Positions 26,401 to 38,343 of a DNA stretch of 64,000 nucleotides are shown here, piece by piece. Source of the stretch: Calycina herbarum (lineage: Eukaryota; Ascomycota; Leotiomycetes; Helotiales; Pezizellaceae); NCBI GenBank assembly GCA_001414485.1, contig LLEY01000229.1, positions 1 to 64,000 of the forward strand. The letters are read 5' to 3'. A program made the position numbers and the translations under genes. The notes under the pieces were generated by a model. It saw only the letters and a list, made by a program, of their open reading frames with translations, did no database searches and had not been told where the DNA came from. The stretch's first letter is position 1. Every line of letters starts with the position of its first letter.

Positions 26401-27360
26401 TAATAGATATTAATAGCGAAGTCTTCCGTAGGTTTACAGATGTTCGTAAGCGAGCTTATAGCCGCTTTATAGTCTATAACTAAACGTTTTCCTAAGGAGG
26501 ATCGACAACGTTGTTAACGGTTAGGAATAAGGACCTATATTCTATTCTAGGCAGAGATAAGGTCTTACTAAAAGCTTTTGTCTAGAATTTCCTTAAGAGT
26601 GACTAGTAGCAGGGTTTGGCGCTAGCTTCGAGGCAGTATCGAATAGATTAATATAGGTTCCTCTATAGTATTCTAGCAGAGGTCGCGGTTCTCTATATCC
26701 TTCTAAGCCTAGAGGTCTAGTAGGGAGATAGTTATCGATTCCCTAGTAATAGGTACTAAGTAATCGAATCAACGAACTAGGGGAAGGGATTCTAGCTACT
26801 TAATCTTATAGCTACAGACTGCTAACTTTACGTTTACGTCTATAAGCTATTAACGGCTGATAATAATATCGTATCTACTAATATTAGTAATTAAGAAGGG
26901 CGTATTAGTAAACTATTATCTATTAATACTTAGCGTTAAGCGAATAACACGAGTAATCGCTAGTCCTTTATATCTATTAAACCCTATAATTAATATTACG
27001 TATAATAGCTTTTCTATAGCCTATTTATAATATTAACTTAACTAGTTAGCTAAAGCCGTATTAATAAATAGCTATCTATTCGCTCTAGTATTAATAAGTC
27101 TAGTAGTATTAAAAGTATATCTATTCTTAATTAAAGTATATATAGTTATAAAAGCCTTTCTGTCTATTATATAACTTAGATTAAGAGGTTAAGATCTAAG
27201 TTTATTTTACTCTAAAAAGGAGACTTACTTTAGAGCTATTCTTTTCCTAAGTCCTTATAAACGAGTTCCTCGTTAGCTGATTCTTCTCTAGACGCTTGTA
27301 GTCCGTAGGAGTCTATAAGCGAGTTTTCAGCGTCTTCTAATAGCTTAATAGCTATAGAGG
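23489..27360 (-). pseudogene. pol of element B
   Basis: The best surviving retroelement frame in the window lies here: 25578-25766 is open for 62 codons and reads the RT palm region (MLPFSLTNSPTIYQRYIN, then YFNNILIYSN). In the YxDD box both Asp have become Asn, a double G-to-A hit. RNase H and integrase lie between this and A2 at 23483. Upstream towards 27360 the frame runs through the protease region into gag. Confidence 0.78.
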
Positions 27361-27369
27361 GTTTTTAAG

Positions 27370-28700
27370 GAAGAGGGCATTTACTAGTATAGTACCTAGG
27401 TTCATCGTAATTATAATAGATAACGTCTGCTATATCCTAGACAGGAGTCGTACTCTTATAAGTAGGCAAAGGAGTCTTACGGTCCGTAACTGGAGAGTAA
27501 CGGACCGGGCTTTGGGTTAGCGGATAACTAATAGTAGCACGTGGAGCCGGAAGTTAGTAAGTTGATCCGTAGCTGGTAGAGAAACCTCTTATAAGTAGGC
27601 GGCGGTTGTAGCAAGCTATAAGGCGTTCCTTGATAGTTACTCTATCTTAATAGACAGAGTAACAGCAGTTATATAACTAGTTAAAGGTTGCTAGGGTGAT
27701 TTAGACTAGTAAGATACTTACTTAGAGAGCTAGTATAAGCTTCTAGTATAAATCTTCGGACCACTTACTTAATAGGATATAAGCCTTAGTTATAAGGCTT
27801 AAGAAGGTTGTTTTAAACATAGTAAAAGTCTCGTTCTCTTATATTAAGAGTTTATAGAAGACCTTATAGGCCTCTATAGCTTCGTTACTGTCTACGAACA
27901 AGGTATCTAGATATATAAGCATATCTATAACGTCTATAAATAAGGTAGAGGAACCGAAATCTATCTATAGTTCTAGGTACTCTTATACTACGCTAGAAGT
28001 AGCTATAAAGACGAAGGTAAGTTTATCTTATTCGTTCTTAAAGAGGTTCTTTCTTATTTTACTAGTTAGGATAATCCGCTAGGTCTTATATAATAGAGAG
28101 ATGCCGTTCTTAAGTTTCTCGCTATCTTAGAACTTATAAGTAGAATTGTTAGAACTAAATCGGGAACAGGAGGAGTTAGTAGTAGCCTCTCGAAGGGCTT
28201 ACGTATACTCGCAGCTTAGGAGAGGGTTGTTAGAGTGGTTTATAAGCAACGGGGTTTAGTAGAGTTACGTACGTAAAGAGAGGATTTTAGCCCGTAAACG
28301 AACGTTTTCGTCCGTAGAAGGCTCGCTTATCGTAGAGGAGGCAGGCGAGAGAGGGGCGACTCTAGGGGTGTTATCCGGTTATTAAGGCTCGGTTCGAGAT
28401 AAGCTAGTAGGTGTCTTCCCTTTTCTACTACGACTACTTCGAGTGTCGACTATTGTATTATCGGAAAGAAAGGAGGAGAAGGTAGGAAGAGGTTGTAAAA
28501 AGGTTATATAAGCTATTATAAGCGTGTCTTTCGAGGAGATAAGTCGTTATAGACGTAGAGATACTCGAGGGATCCGTTTATAGGAAGAGGGGCTGTTATA
28601 GGCGGAGGAGGAGGGTTGTAATTATACTATTACAAGTGTAAGATCTTCTAGCTATTATAAGCGTAGAATCCGGTCGATATTATAGTCCTTCGTAGGGAGT
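27370..28700 (-). pseudogene. gag of element B
   Basis: A zinc knuckle at 27377-27418 reads Y-YN-Y-DEPR-Y-YTSK-C: only the last Cys survives, the other Cys and the His became Tyr. Upstream on the minus strand the sequence is less AT-rich than its surroundings and includes Ser/Arg-rich stretches, but no full frame. The gag start lies near 28700 beside the 5' LTR. Confidence 0.6.
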
Positions 28701-28723
28701 TAGGTTATTTAAGCTTTAAATAA

Positions 28724-28955
28724 TATTACGATCTATAACTGAAGGTAAAGGTATAAGAGTATATATATATATATTTAAGAATTTAAAGCTATAGTTCTAA
28801 GAATAAGAGAATATAGAATATATACTCTACGAAAAAGAGGTATTCCTACTAACTGTAAAGAGCTTTTAATCTCGTTATAAATCCGTTCAAGCGTTGCGGC
28901 TCTGACGGTCACGTGTAGGACCGAGAATCACGTGTTACGGACTAGCGCCGTAACA
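28724..28955 (-). repeat. 5' LTR of B
   Basis: 232-bp partner of 15755-15986; first bases TATTACG where the other copy keeps TGTCACG; ends GCCGTAACA, followed by AAAAC. Confidence 0.9.
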
Positions 28956-28960
28956 AAAAC

Positions 28961-29573
28961 AGTCGCTAGATAGTTTATTTAAACCTTCTATTAAAAGCAC
29001 TATCTACTAAAAGTAATAGTATTAGATTAAGAAACGTAGTTTATAAGCTATCTTTAGATAAGAGTATATTCTCTCTTAGAAACTATATAAAGACTTTCTA
29101 CTACTTTTTATCTAGAAATAGACAGATCTATAGAATAAATAAACTAGACAATAGAAACCTATCTATAAATGTTCGTAGATTATACTTAAGATAACTAGGA
29201 AGAACTATTACTTTTTATAGAATTAGTAATTAATAACCGAATAGTATTAGCTATAAAAGTAAGCTCTTTCTTCTTTAAATATAGATATTACACCGAGTCT
29301 CTAGATATCTAGTATAAACTCTTAAATAAAGCTATACTATAATTACTTATTTAGAAAGCTAATATAATTATATAAAAGCTTAAAGAAGTATAGAAATAGA
29401 TATAGTCGGTAATAGCTACTATATAGTAAATAATAGAAGACGTTATAAACAAAAGAAGATAATAAGTATTAAGCTTTAAAGTTAGAGATAAAGTTTAGCT
29501 AAACTTATAAAACGTTCGTATAATAAGGAAGTTAAAGAAGCTTAATACAAAGTAGGCTAAATATATAGTACTA
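28961..29573 (+). pseudogene. integrase middle part of element C
   Basis: Direct continuation of the frame cut at 15754. The core is readable around the DxG-TQF motif (VLD*ETQFIS), followed by an RLSTTFYLE stretch and a VDYT-NWEELL-type block (Trp lost), all standard in gypsy integrases. It is interrupted at TA 29572-29573 by pogo P2 and resumes at 31436. Confidence 0.75.
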
Positions 29574-31433
29574 ACGTGTATATATAGCGAACCGGCTAAA
29601 CAAGCGAACCGGCTAAAACCCCGCGCCTCTACTATACCTCTACTAAATATTAAATTTCTCTATAATAAACGATACCTTAGAAAAATAACGAAAGCCGGTT
29701 AGTCTTAGCTATCTAGGCTATGTAAAAAGACTTAAATTTACGTACTCGAGCTGCTGCGAGGACCTATTCTATAGATTACTAGAAGCTAGGTCGACGTTTA
29801 CTTAGTATACCTTTATAGCGCGATATTCTAGCTAATTTACAGAAAATAACCGAGCTAGAGGAATTAGTGCTTATTTAACATATCCTCGACCTAGCTATAA
29901 AAGGATTTCCTCTACAGATATCTATAGTTAAGAATATAGTAAATCGACTTCTTAAAGCACGCGACGCGCTATACGTTAGAACGCGTTAGGCTTCTAACTT
30001 TATTAAGCGCTGCCTAGAACTCTAGACACGCTTCCAACGAAAATACAACTACTAGAGAGCTAAGTACGAAGACCTAGAAGTTATTCGTAGCTAGTTTAAG
30101 CTTATATAAAGCACAGTAGCGAAGTACGGAATCTACGATATAGATATCTATAACTTTAATAAGACCGGGTTTATAATAGACGTTATCTTAACTACGATAG
30201 TTATTACAAGCTTAAAAGGACGTGTAAGAGTAAAAAGAGTATAGCCTAGTAATCGGGAATAGGTTATAATAATCTAGGGAGTTAATACCTAAGGCTAGAG
30301 TGTTCTACTATTTATAATTATTACTATAAAAAATCATCTCGCTTCTTAGTACTAAAACAGTAGATTTCTACCTAACTAGGTAATTACTATTACTAAAAAT
30401 AGTTAGATAATAAATAAGAAAGGCATAGATTAGATTCGACATTTTAAGAAGTATACTAAGTCCTAATCTATTAATAGTTATCGCCTATTAGTCTTCGACA
30501 GCTATAAAAGCTACTACTCTAACGAGTTTAAGAAATATTACAAGGAAAATAACATTATTACTCTTTATATACCTGCTTATTCTTCTTATATACTCTAGCC
30601 ACTCAACGTTAGCTGTTTTAGCCTTTTAAAAAAGATATATAGTTAGTAAATTAAAGATATAATACAGGCTTAGATTATCTATATTACTAAGAATGATTTC
30701 TTTTCTACCTTCTACGCTGTATTTAATATTATAATAATAAAAAGCAATATCCGAGGAGGGTTCCGAGAGGCTAGGCTTCTTCTATTTAACCTAGAAAGTG
30801 TGATTTCTATACTTAATCTTAAGCTAAAGACGCTAACGTCTTCAAACTCCCCCCCGTGTTCTACTTAGCCTTAGGTTTCCTAGACACTAAATAACCCTAC
30901 TAAAGCCTTATTATAGACTATATTTATTAAAGATCGAATTTCCTACTACCAAAGTAGCTCTCTAACCCCTATTTACGAGGCTATTAACTAGTTTATAAAG
31001 GGTATATTAAAAGTAATACACTAGATAGTACTATTAAAAGCTAAGAACTAGAGACTTCGACAAGTAAATAAAGCACTAAGTAAGCGCTATAGAGCTAAAA
31101 AAACACGCCTATAGTAAGGAGGATCACTTAGCTAATAGGAAGCGCAGGACCTATAAGATAATAGAGACGTTAGTAAGCAGGTAATATAGGAAATAAAGAG
31201 AAGTAGTAGTTAGAAGCCGAGGGAAGAATCACGTATACAGCGCTATAGCAACTACGGAGAGACTGGTTATAATACGCGTACTTATAATATTATAAAAGAA
31301 GTATCTAAGAAAGAGATTTCTAAGTAGTTTTAATTAATTAGAAGCGTTGTAGTAGAGTTACTACAATTTTAATCGCAAGCGTGGAAAATTTTAGCCGGTT
31401 CGCTTATTTAGCCGGTTCGCTATATATACACGT
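29574..31433 (+). mobile_element. pogo/Fot1-like DNA transposon P2, full length
   Basis: 1860 bp with TA on both sides (29572-29573, 31434-31435). Terminal inverted repeats start ACGTGTATATATAGCGAACC and contain the unit GCGAACCGGCTAA twice, 16 bp apart, at both ends. The transposase lies on the + strand. The MITE at 38344-38776 has the same ends. P2 inserted into the integrase of element C. It has fewer TpA changes than C, so it may be younger or partly escaped RIP. Confidence 0.92.
29690..31330 (+). pseudogene. P2 pogo-type transposase
   Basis: The first catalytic Asp region is at about 30148-30186, NFNKTGFIIDV where related proteins have FDETGF; Asp has become Asn. A second block, VFDSYKSYY, carries the second Asp, followed by a YSSYILQPLNVSCF segment that includes the conserved SSxxLQPL feature. 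The N-terminal part contains the HTH DNA-binding region. Stops are scattered and mostly TAG/TAA at Gln/Trp positions. The gene is dead but its layout is complete. Confidence 0.78.
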
Positions 31434-31435
31434 TA

Positions 31436-31751
31436 GAAGTAATTAGAATATATAGTTACTGCTTAGATACTTCTCCTAGAATCTATAACGTATTCTACTC
31501 CTAGCTTCTATAACCAGCTTCGAATAACCTACTACTAAGTTAAGTTTAAGATAATAATTAACCTAGACTAGAGATCCTCGAAGATAACTAGGAATATATA
31601 GTAGAAGCGATTCTTAACAAACGTAGAAGATAAGGACGTACTAGTAAGCTACTAGTAAAATAGAAAGGATATACTAAGCTAACCTAGAAGTCTTAAGACG
31701 CTCTAGAAGATACGAGAGCTTATAACCTCTAGAGAATAAGAGAGAGAGTAA
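31436..31751 (+). pseudogene. integrase end and chromodomain of element C
   Basis: A chromodomain at about 31592-31735 reads EYIVEAILNKRRR, then SKLLVK, KGYT and LEDTRAYNL; Trp codons at the cage positions are now stops. A purine tract with GAGAGAGAGTAA follows and leads into the 3' LTR at 31752. This fixes the element's direction and its chromovirus assignment. Confidence 0.78.
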
Positions 31752-32117
31752 TATAACAGTTTATATCTAAAGAGTACTCGGTCTACTAACCTTTGTATAA
31801 ATACGAAATCTTACGTAACCTAATATAACAACCTTAGTAATTACCTTACTTATAATTACCTTACTTAGTAATCACCTTACTAATCTATAACAAGAGCGTA
31901 AGGTTTACTACCTTAGTAATCACCTTAGTAACAGAAGCTATAATAAAAAGCTATAACGATATCTCAGTCTCTTATAGCTTATACTTACTAAGGAACCTCG
32001 AAGTAAGAGATATAAGACCTCTTCTCTTCTACGTAGAATAGACTTCTCTTCTTAGTTAATTCTTCTTATAATAAAGACAACCTTATCTATTAACCTCTTT
32101 ATATTCGGCCTATAATA
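31752..32117 (+). repeat. 3' LTR of element C with insert
   Basis: 366 bp against 242 bp in the 5' copy. The ends match, but 31832-31993 has no counterpart. That segment is bounded by CCTTAGTAA and its complement TTACTAAGG and holds several copies of TTAGTAATCACCTTA-like sequence. About 45 bp of the 5' copy is missing on this side. Confidence 0.7.
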
Positions 32118-32679
32118 GAGATCTAGAGAGATTAAGCGAATTAGTCGATTACTATATTATAAGAAGCTTACGTATAGTAATTACTTATAAGACTTTCTAT
32201 AGATAAGTATAATCTCGTTTCTACGTCTTATATACCTAGAATAGTACTTAAACTACGACTTAAACGCGAGGAAGTTATATATAGAGAGTTAAAGCTATAC
32301 TAGTAAATCGTTAGAAGTGTAATATATCTCTTAAATAGTATAAAATTCGATATTATATATATAGTAGAACAACTTATAAGGTATATAGCCAGCTCTATAA
32401 AAGAACACCTTTAATATATAAAACACCTTATATAGTATCTTAAAGAATCGATTAATAATAGTATTATATATAGAGAATAAAAAGGACAAATAACAACTTA
32501 AGACTTTGACGTATATACTCGAGGAGTTTATAGTTTAAGTAACTTTGTACTTTATAGTAATACTACCTAGGCTACTAAAGACGATCGTAAGTCGTTTAGT
32601 AGCTAGGTAGTAACTCGATATAGAGGAACAGTCTCTTAGACTACTTAAAGGCAAAAGTATATAGCTTTAAGTACTATAG
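32118..32679 (+). pseudogene. copia element D, RT end and RNase H
   Basis: The + strand reads the copia block between RT and RNase H: QLIRYIAS, KEHL, YLKESINN, then DDRKSFSS (in copia typically DRKSTSG) and KYIALST. The frame is cut by gypsy A3 with duplication TATAG and resumes at 44270 with SEISAVSEGAREAAWL. Stops are RIP-type. The upstream part of D is not visible in the window. Confidence 0.78.
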
Positions 32680-33113
32680 TATAACGAAACTCAAACGAAC
32701 TAAACAAAGATAACTAAGTCTTAAAGGTTAGTATATAGGTAAGAAGTATAGATATACTAGGTTGTTTACTTAGAAGTGAACTTATTACTTATATTAAAGA
32801 TATTAAATAAGATAATAAGATTAATAACTAAAGTTAAGTATAAAGCTCCTATCTAATAGCAGACGTGCTAGTCTTATATAGAACCTTCGTTCTCTAAGTA
32901 TATCGCTTTTATCGCTTATATCGCTCGCGTCGCTCGCGATTACAGCGATTAGAGCGATATAAGCGATCACGTTATATAACTATATATAACTTCTAACAGT
33001 CTTATAATAGTAAGATTCTAAAACCCTTAAATACCTTCTATATTACTAATTTCCTTCTATATTACCTTCCTTTCCTAGATGTCGTATCTTATCTTATTAG
33101 AGAGCTGTCTAGA

Positions 33114-33560
33114 TATAACGAAACTCAAACGAACTAAACAAAGATAACTAAGTCTCGAAGGTTAGTATATAGGTAAGAAGTACAGATACGCCGGGTTGTT
33201 TACTTAGAAGTGAACTCGTTACTTATATCAAAGATGTCAAATAATATAATAAGATTAATAACTAAAGTTAAGTACGAAGCTCCTATCTAATAGCAGACGT
33301 GCTAGTTTTATATAGAACCTTTCGTACTACCCGGATCCTTATACAAGCCTGGATCCCTGGATCCCTCTAGATCCCCTAAGGGATCCGAGAGGATCCATTA
33401 CGTGACTACTAATGATTATCCAACAGTGAGATCCGGAAATACCTAAATGCCTTTGTATTACTGATTTCCTCCTATACTACCTTCCGTTTCCTAGATATCG
33501 TGCCTTGTTCTATTAGAGCGCCGTCTGAACTACTTACCACGTATAACGTGATTCGTAACA
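33114..33560 (-). repeat. solo LTR of an A-related subfamily
   Basis: 447 bp with the family ends (TATAACGAAACTC ... GATTCGTAACA) and a 5-bp duplication CTAGA (33109-33113, 33561-33565). No internal region follows, so the element was lost by LTR-LTR recombination. Its right half has normal composition with few TpA changes. In the middle third it carries a GGATCC cluster instead of the GCGAT words. Confidence 0.88.
33333..33402. repeat. GGATCC palindrome cluster inside solo LTR
   Basis: The hexamer palindrome GGATCC occurs five times in about 70 bp, plus one variant TAGATCC. Such spaced palindromes can fold into hairpins; a protein-binding or structural role is possible but not shown. Confidence 0.7.
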
Positions 33561-35576
33561 CTAGACTACTTACTACGTAGCTGTAATTCGTAACACTATC
33601 CCCTTCTTAGACTAGCGTGTCTCTACGCTTAAGTACACTCTATGAAAATATCGTTAAGAGACTAACAGCCTCTCTCGCTTCTATTATATCGTTAACACCT
33701 CTCTTAAAAGATAGACTTAAATAATATAGAACTCTTAACACTCTTTATATTAAACGTATAAGACGTGAAATAACTTCTTATAATTATTATATTAATATAA
33801 AAACCAGCTATCGATGTATTAGTATTACTAGAGGTTCTAAGTATTCTAAATATACTAGGAAAGGTAAATCCTATAATATTAAGAAGTAAAATTAAATACT
33901 CTTACTTTTTAAGTAAGAATCTCTTAATACTTAGAAGCGATAGTTATAGTAAGAAGAGGAGATAGCTTATAAGGTTTAAGAAGAAGCTATATAGAAGATC
34001 CTTCGACTATAGAAACAATAACGCTTTCTTACTAAGCAGGAGTAAGAAATGCTCTATTATAGTCTTACTAATCTATAAGAGCTTAATAAAGCTAAAGAGA
34101 GAGAAAGAGAAGAGAAAGAGAAGAGAGAGGTAGAGGTCGCCTAGCTAGCAGCCTCTTCTACCTCTAGTAGCTCTACTTTTATTAAGCTATCTCTTAATTT
34201 AGCCTTTCTCGAGGCTTTTCCTTCTAATTACGAGATGTAGGTAACTCTAGGTTTTAGTAGTAGAACTTCTAAAGTTCTACTAAGTAATAGTTAAGATTAC
34301 CTCTTAGTTTTTAAGTGTTTTCTAAATATAGATAATTTAACTATTTAATTAAATACTTAACTTATCTTCTAATAGGTTTATAGTTAAGAATCTTTTTAAC
34401 TTTATATTCAGTGTTTAGGTTTACTAGTTGAATTTCTATAAGTAGAGCTAGTAGTACTCCTAGTAGTACTAGTTTAAGTAGAGATATATAGAATACTAGA
34501 TAGATATTTATTATCTATAGTAGTACTAATTTATAATTTAAAGGTCTCTTAACTCGTTTAATTTTAAATAGTCTAAGTTTTTTATATAATCTAGTTTATT
34601 ACTTAGTCTTTTTATATTAATGTTTTTCTATACTAAGTAGACTTTATCTCTCTCTTTTAGCGTTAGCTTCTAACTACGTCGTTTATTATAATAGTATACG
34701 TTTCTCTTAGTAATAAACTATAAGTCTTCTATAAGTTCTTTATATAACCTCTTAATTTTTAAGACCTAAATATAAGTAAGTTGATTATTAATAGTTATAG
34801 ATAGTAGTTCTTAATATACTATTAATTCGTATCTAAAGTTAGCGTAGAATAGTATATTAAGTATTATTTCTATTACTAAACTATTATAAGCAAACTATAT
34901 TAGAGGCAGTAGTTCTACCTAGTTATTTTACTAGTAGTTTATATAATAACGAAGGTATATCTTAACTACTTAATTTATCTATTTATTTCCTCTGTTTATT
35001 TAAGAGTGAAAAGCTATAGAAAGCTTCTTTTTCGTACCTAATTATTCTATAATAGCGATCTAAAATTTAGAGGTAAAGACTTTATCTTTATCTAAGAGTA
35101 TTTCTTCTAGTAGTTTATATCTTAAGATTACTTCTTTAAGAAATATAAATACTAGTTCCTTAGCTATACTTAACTCTATATATAGTACTAAAATTATATA
35201 TTTCGTAAGTCGTTCTATAATAACTAAGATTGAGTTATACTTAACTTCTATTATTAGATCTTTAGATTTTAATAGTTTAATAATAAAATCTTAAGATATT
35301 AATTTCTAAGGTATCTATAGTATTAGAGTAGTATTTATCTATCTATAAGAAGTATAATAGAAAGCCTTATTCCTAGTATAGATATTATATTCTACTATTA
35401 CTTCCTTAACTATTATAGATAATCGATTAATATAGTAGTATTATTTTATTCTCTAGAGAGTTCGACGAACTCTCTAGTATCTATAAGCTAGTACCGAATA
35501 ATATTCTTTAATAAATTCTCTTATATATAAATTCAGAACCTATAACTTTCTATTTTTATATCTTTCTTTATTATTA

Positions 35577-37723
35577 ACGTGGTTTATTAGTACTCTACGT
35601 ATATTAGTACTCTACGTACTTTTCCTCTATCTTATTACTTTAGAATATAATTAAATAACTATAATATATTAAATTAACTAAAACTACTTAGAATCTAATA
35701 AACTAGATATATCTATAGCCTCTTAATAAGTTCGTATATTATAACTAGTCTTTCTATAAGTGCTATATCGTTACCTAGAGAGTTATCTCTTATTTTATCT
35801 CCTCTTCTTAGAACGTCTATCGCGTCGAGCCTATTCCTCTGCCTCTCTTTAAGCTAATACGTCCTACGTATCCTCTATAGTAAGTATACCTCCTTAATAG
35901 ACCCGAGTCTTTTTAGCCCTGTAACGCTTACTAAGGGCTTTATTTACTACTTAAAGAGTACGGACCTCTGCTAATAAAAGAGTTACTTTATATACTAACC
36001 GCTCTCTACCCTTTGCTAATATAGCAACTGTTTGAAAAATAGACGTTAATAAGCTTTCTTAATAACGTGTAATATAATTCTTAACTAAAGTTGTTTATAA
36101 AAGAGCATTAGTTAGGTTATAAGAGGTCTATAAGACCTAAGGGTCAGCGTTCGCAGAAGAGAGGTTATAACGGCACGAAACGGATACTACTACAAAAGAG
36201 GTATATGGGAGTGCGTTCGGTAGAATGACATATCCGAATACTAGGCTCTGATACGAAGGAAAAGACCAAATTGGTCTTTCCTTAAGAGAGAGTAAGGGCA
36301 TCTATATACAAGAGGGCCGGATAATAACAAAAGTCCGTACCGATCCGGCTCTGACAATTCCGAAACCATCTGTGCCGTACTATACTCGGCACGTATTCTT
36401 GGCTATTCCGATGGCTCGGCAATTCCATAAATAGCTGGCCATCACAGAGGTTAGTAGGTTTAAGAGTTCGTAATCGGATATTAAGCTTTAATATTATAGC
36501 TTAGAGATTAAAAGATACTAAGCCAGCTCTGCGGAATCCAGCTTAGGCGTTTTAGACTATTATTAATTCTAAATATACTACTTTAAAGGCGAGAAAGAAC
36601 TCGACCTTAGTAATATAGTTAATATAAGCTTTAATAAAAGTCTTAATTTAGCAACTATATACTTGTTTTAATATACTTAAATATCTAACGTCGAGTAGCT
36701 AGATAAGATAAGAAGAGTAAGAAGGTAAGCAAAGAGTTATAATATTATAAGCTTTATAATACTCTTAGAATTCGGCGGATTCGTAACTCTTATATCTATC
36801 TAATACTAGTATTCGATATAGACCTCTTATATAAGCAGTAGTATACTTATCAAAGTGCTAAAGCTATTCTAGACCTGTCTTATTATTTATCTATCTATTG
36901 TTTATAGGTTTAATAACCTAGTTATATAGGAGGCCGCCCTTAGTATACTAATTCTCGAGATAATTCTTCTCTTAAACTACTAAAAATAGAGACATGTTCT
37001 AACTCTCGCTATTTATATAAGTAATTACTATAGTCTATTCTCGATTACCTAGCTAAACTGCCTTACCTCTGCTACGTCGATTAGCGCGTATAACAACTAT
37101 AGCTAGGCTTATAGTATCTATTATAAAGCCTGTCTTATCGAAGTTATAGAAGTTATAATCTAAAACACTGTATTTTACTCTTATATTCTCTATAAGTTGA
37201 AACTACGCGCTAATAAGCGCTAGATCTTCGTATAAGGCTCTTTAAAAGTCGTAAATACGATTAAAACGTGTCTTTAATTCTAGTCGACGTTATACGAATT
37301 AAGATATCTAGAGCTTACTAACGCGTCTTCTCTTCCGCGATTCGAAGATATAATTCGCTATATCTTCTATACTAGCTAGCTAGAGCGTAAATCCTCTTAT
37401 ATCTAAATTAAGTATATATCGAATAACTACCTCCTTCTCTAAGTTGTTTAATTTAAGGTTTAATAGTAGACGTTTATAAAGAGTAGTATAACCGTTTATT
37501 CGAAGTTAAAGCGTAGATTTAGAAATATTATAGATTTTCGTAGTAGACCGACGACTTAGCTTTTTAGCTATATAGATAGCCTTAATAGCTAAGATAATTC
37601 GTGCTTCTTACGTTTGAATTTCTATTTAGAGCGGTTGATAAAACGCGTGTTAAAGTTAGAGTATAGTTAATAGAGGAAAAGTACGTAGAGTACTAATATA
37701 CGTAGAGTACTAATAAACCACGT
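35577..37723 (-). mobile_element. pogo/Fot1-like DNA transposon P3
   Basis: 2147 bp, TA on both sides (35575-35576, 37724-37725). Terminal repeats start ACGTGGTTTATTAGTACTCT and contain TTAGTACTCTACGTA twice in tandem. The transposase on the minus strand is colinear with P1 but clearly a different family. Its extra 290 bp relative to P1 and P2 is explained by an insert at about 36165-36465. Without it the length is about 1.86 kb, as in P1 and P2. Confidence 0.9.
36165..36465. mobile_element. insert of normal base composition in P3
   Basis: About 300 bp absent from the homologous place in P1 (near 6165-6240). Unlike everything around it, it keeps many CpA/TpG steps and reads as ordinary sequence. 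A possible TG...CA unit runs from TGACATATCC (about 36228) to CATCACA (about 36446), which would fit a small solo LTR, but no matching 5-bp duplication is seen. No coding capacity recognised. Confidence 0.55.
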
Positions 37724-38343
37724 TATACTTATTTATAGTATAGTAAATATTAGTGAAATCCCTTCTCTAAACTAGGTTAGATAGTATATCCTCCTATTTA
37801 GCTAACTCTAGCTAATCCTTCTTCTATACCTACTATATCTTTTCTTACTATAGATTGTTATTTCTTATAATAGCGATTTTATAAACTATAGAGGCTAAGT
37901 CTCTATTCTTAAGAGTTTTTAAGATTATAATCTTCTTATACTTTTTATTTCCCTTATACCTAGGTTTCTAGTTAAGAGTATTAGCTTAAGCGTTTAATAT
38001 TGTCTTTATATATCGAATAATAATATTAAACCCTTCTAATATCTCTAACTATCTAGCTAACTATCTAGTTATAAGTTCCTTAGTTATTATAAACGTCTTA
38101 AGATTCTTATAGTTAGATAAAACTATAACTTAGTATTTTACTAGCTATAAGTAGATTCTCTAGTATTCTAAAGCTAATACTATAATAAGTAATTCTTTAT
38201 CAAAGATACTATAGTTTTATTATACTAGGTTAAATATTTTAGAATAGTATATAATAGGTATAAGTTTTCCTTTATTATTTAGTTATAAGTAAATTATACT
38301 TATTACTATATCTAAGACGTCTATCTTAATTATACTAGGTTTA

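Larger units (their letters stand above)
15755..28955 (-). mobile_element. Ty3/gypsy chromovirus B, split by A2
   Basis: Two 232-bp LTRs (15755-15986 and 28724-28955) and a perfect 5-bp duplication AAAAC (15750-15754, 28956-28960). Without A2 the element is about 6.0 kb. On the minus strand the order is LTR, gag with CCHC knuckle (27377-27418), RT (25578-25766), RNase H/integrase, chromodomain (about 16090-16310), purine tract AAAAGGGGGGGTAA, LTR. It inserted into the integrase of element C. The LTRs are unrelated in length and sequence to families A and C. Confidence 0.9.
2291..32117 (+). mobile_element. Ty3/gypsy chromovirus C, nested host
   Basis: A complete but fragmented LTR retrotransposon. 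Its own pieces are 2291-5638, 14637-15754, 28961-29573 and 31436-32117, about 5.8 kb in total, with pogo P1, gypsy B and pogo P2 between them. Domain order on the + strand is LTR, gag with CCHC knuckle, protease, RT, RNase H, integrase, chromodomain, LTR, typical of fungal chromoviruses. The integrase reading continues across the B insertion, which confirms the assembly. A purine tract (GAGAGAGAGTAA) precedes the 3' LTR. The bases flanking the two LTRs (ATAGA and GAGAT) do not match, so a simple insertion with a 5-bp duplication is not proven. All coding frames carry many RIP-type stops; the element is dead. Confidence 0.85.
32680..33595 (-). repeat. 3' LTR of A3, interrupted by a solo LTR
   Basis: Parts 32680-33113 and 33566-33595 make one LTR of the 446-bp subfamily when joined; the solo LTR and one duplication copy lie between. 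It is heavily RIP-mutated compared with its sister at 43819-44264. The middle contains GCGAT/ATCGC words in both orientations around 32906-32968. Confidence 0.85.

Noticed and set aside
14637..29573. Elements B and C pieces as separate truncated retrotransposons
   Set aside because: The integrase frame and AAAAC duplication join 15754 to 28961 exactly, so the pieces are one element.
33940..34260. + strand Glu/Lys/Arg-rich frame near the A3 left end, possible antisense accessory gene
   Set aside because: The corresponding region in A1 reads as chromodomain and pol tail on the minus strand; apparent + strand conservation between A1 and A2 follows from their close relationship.
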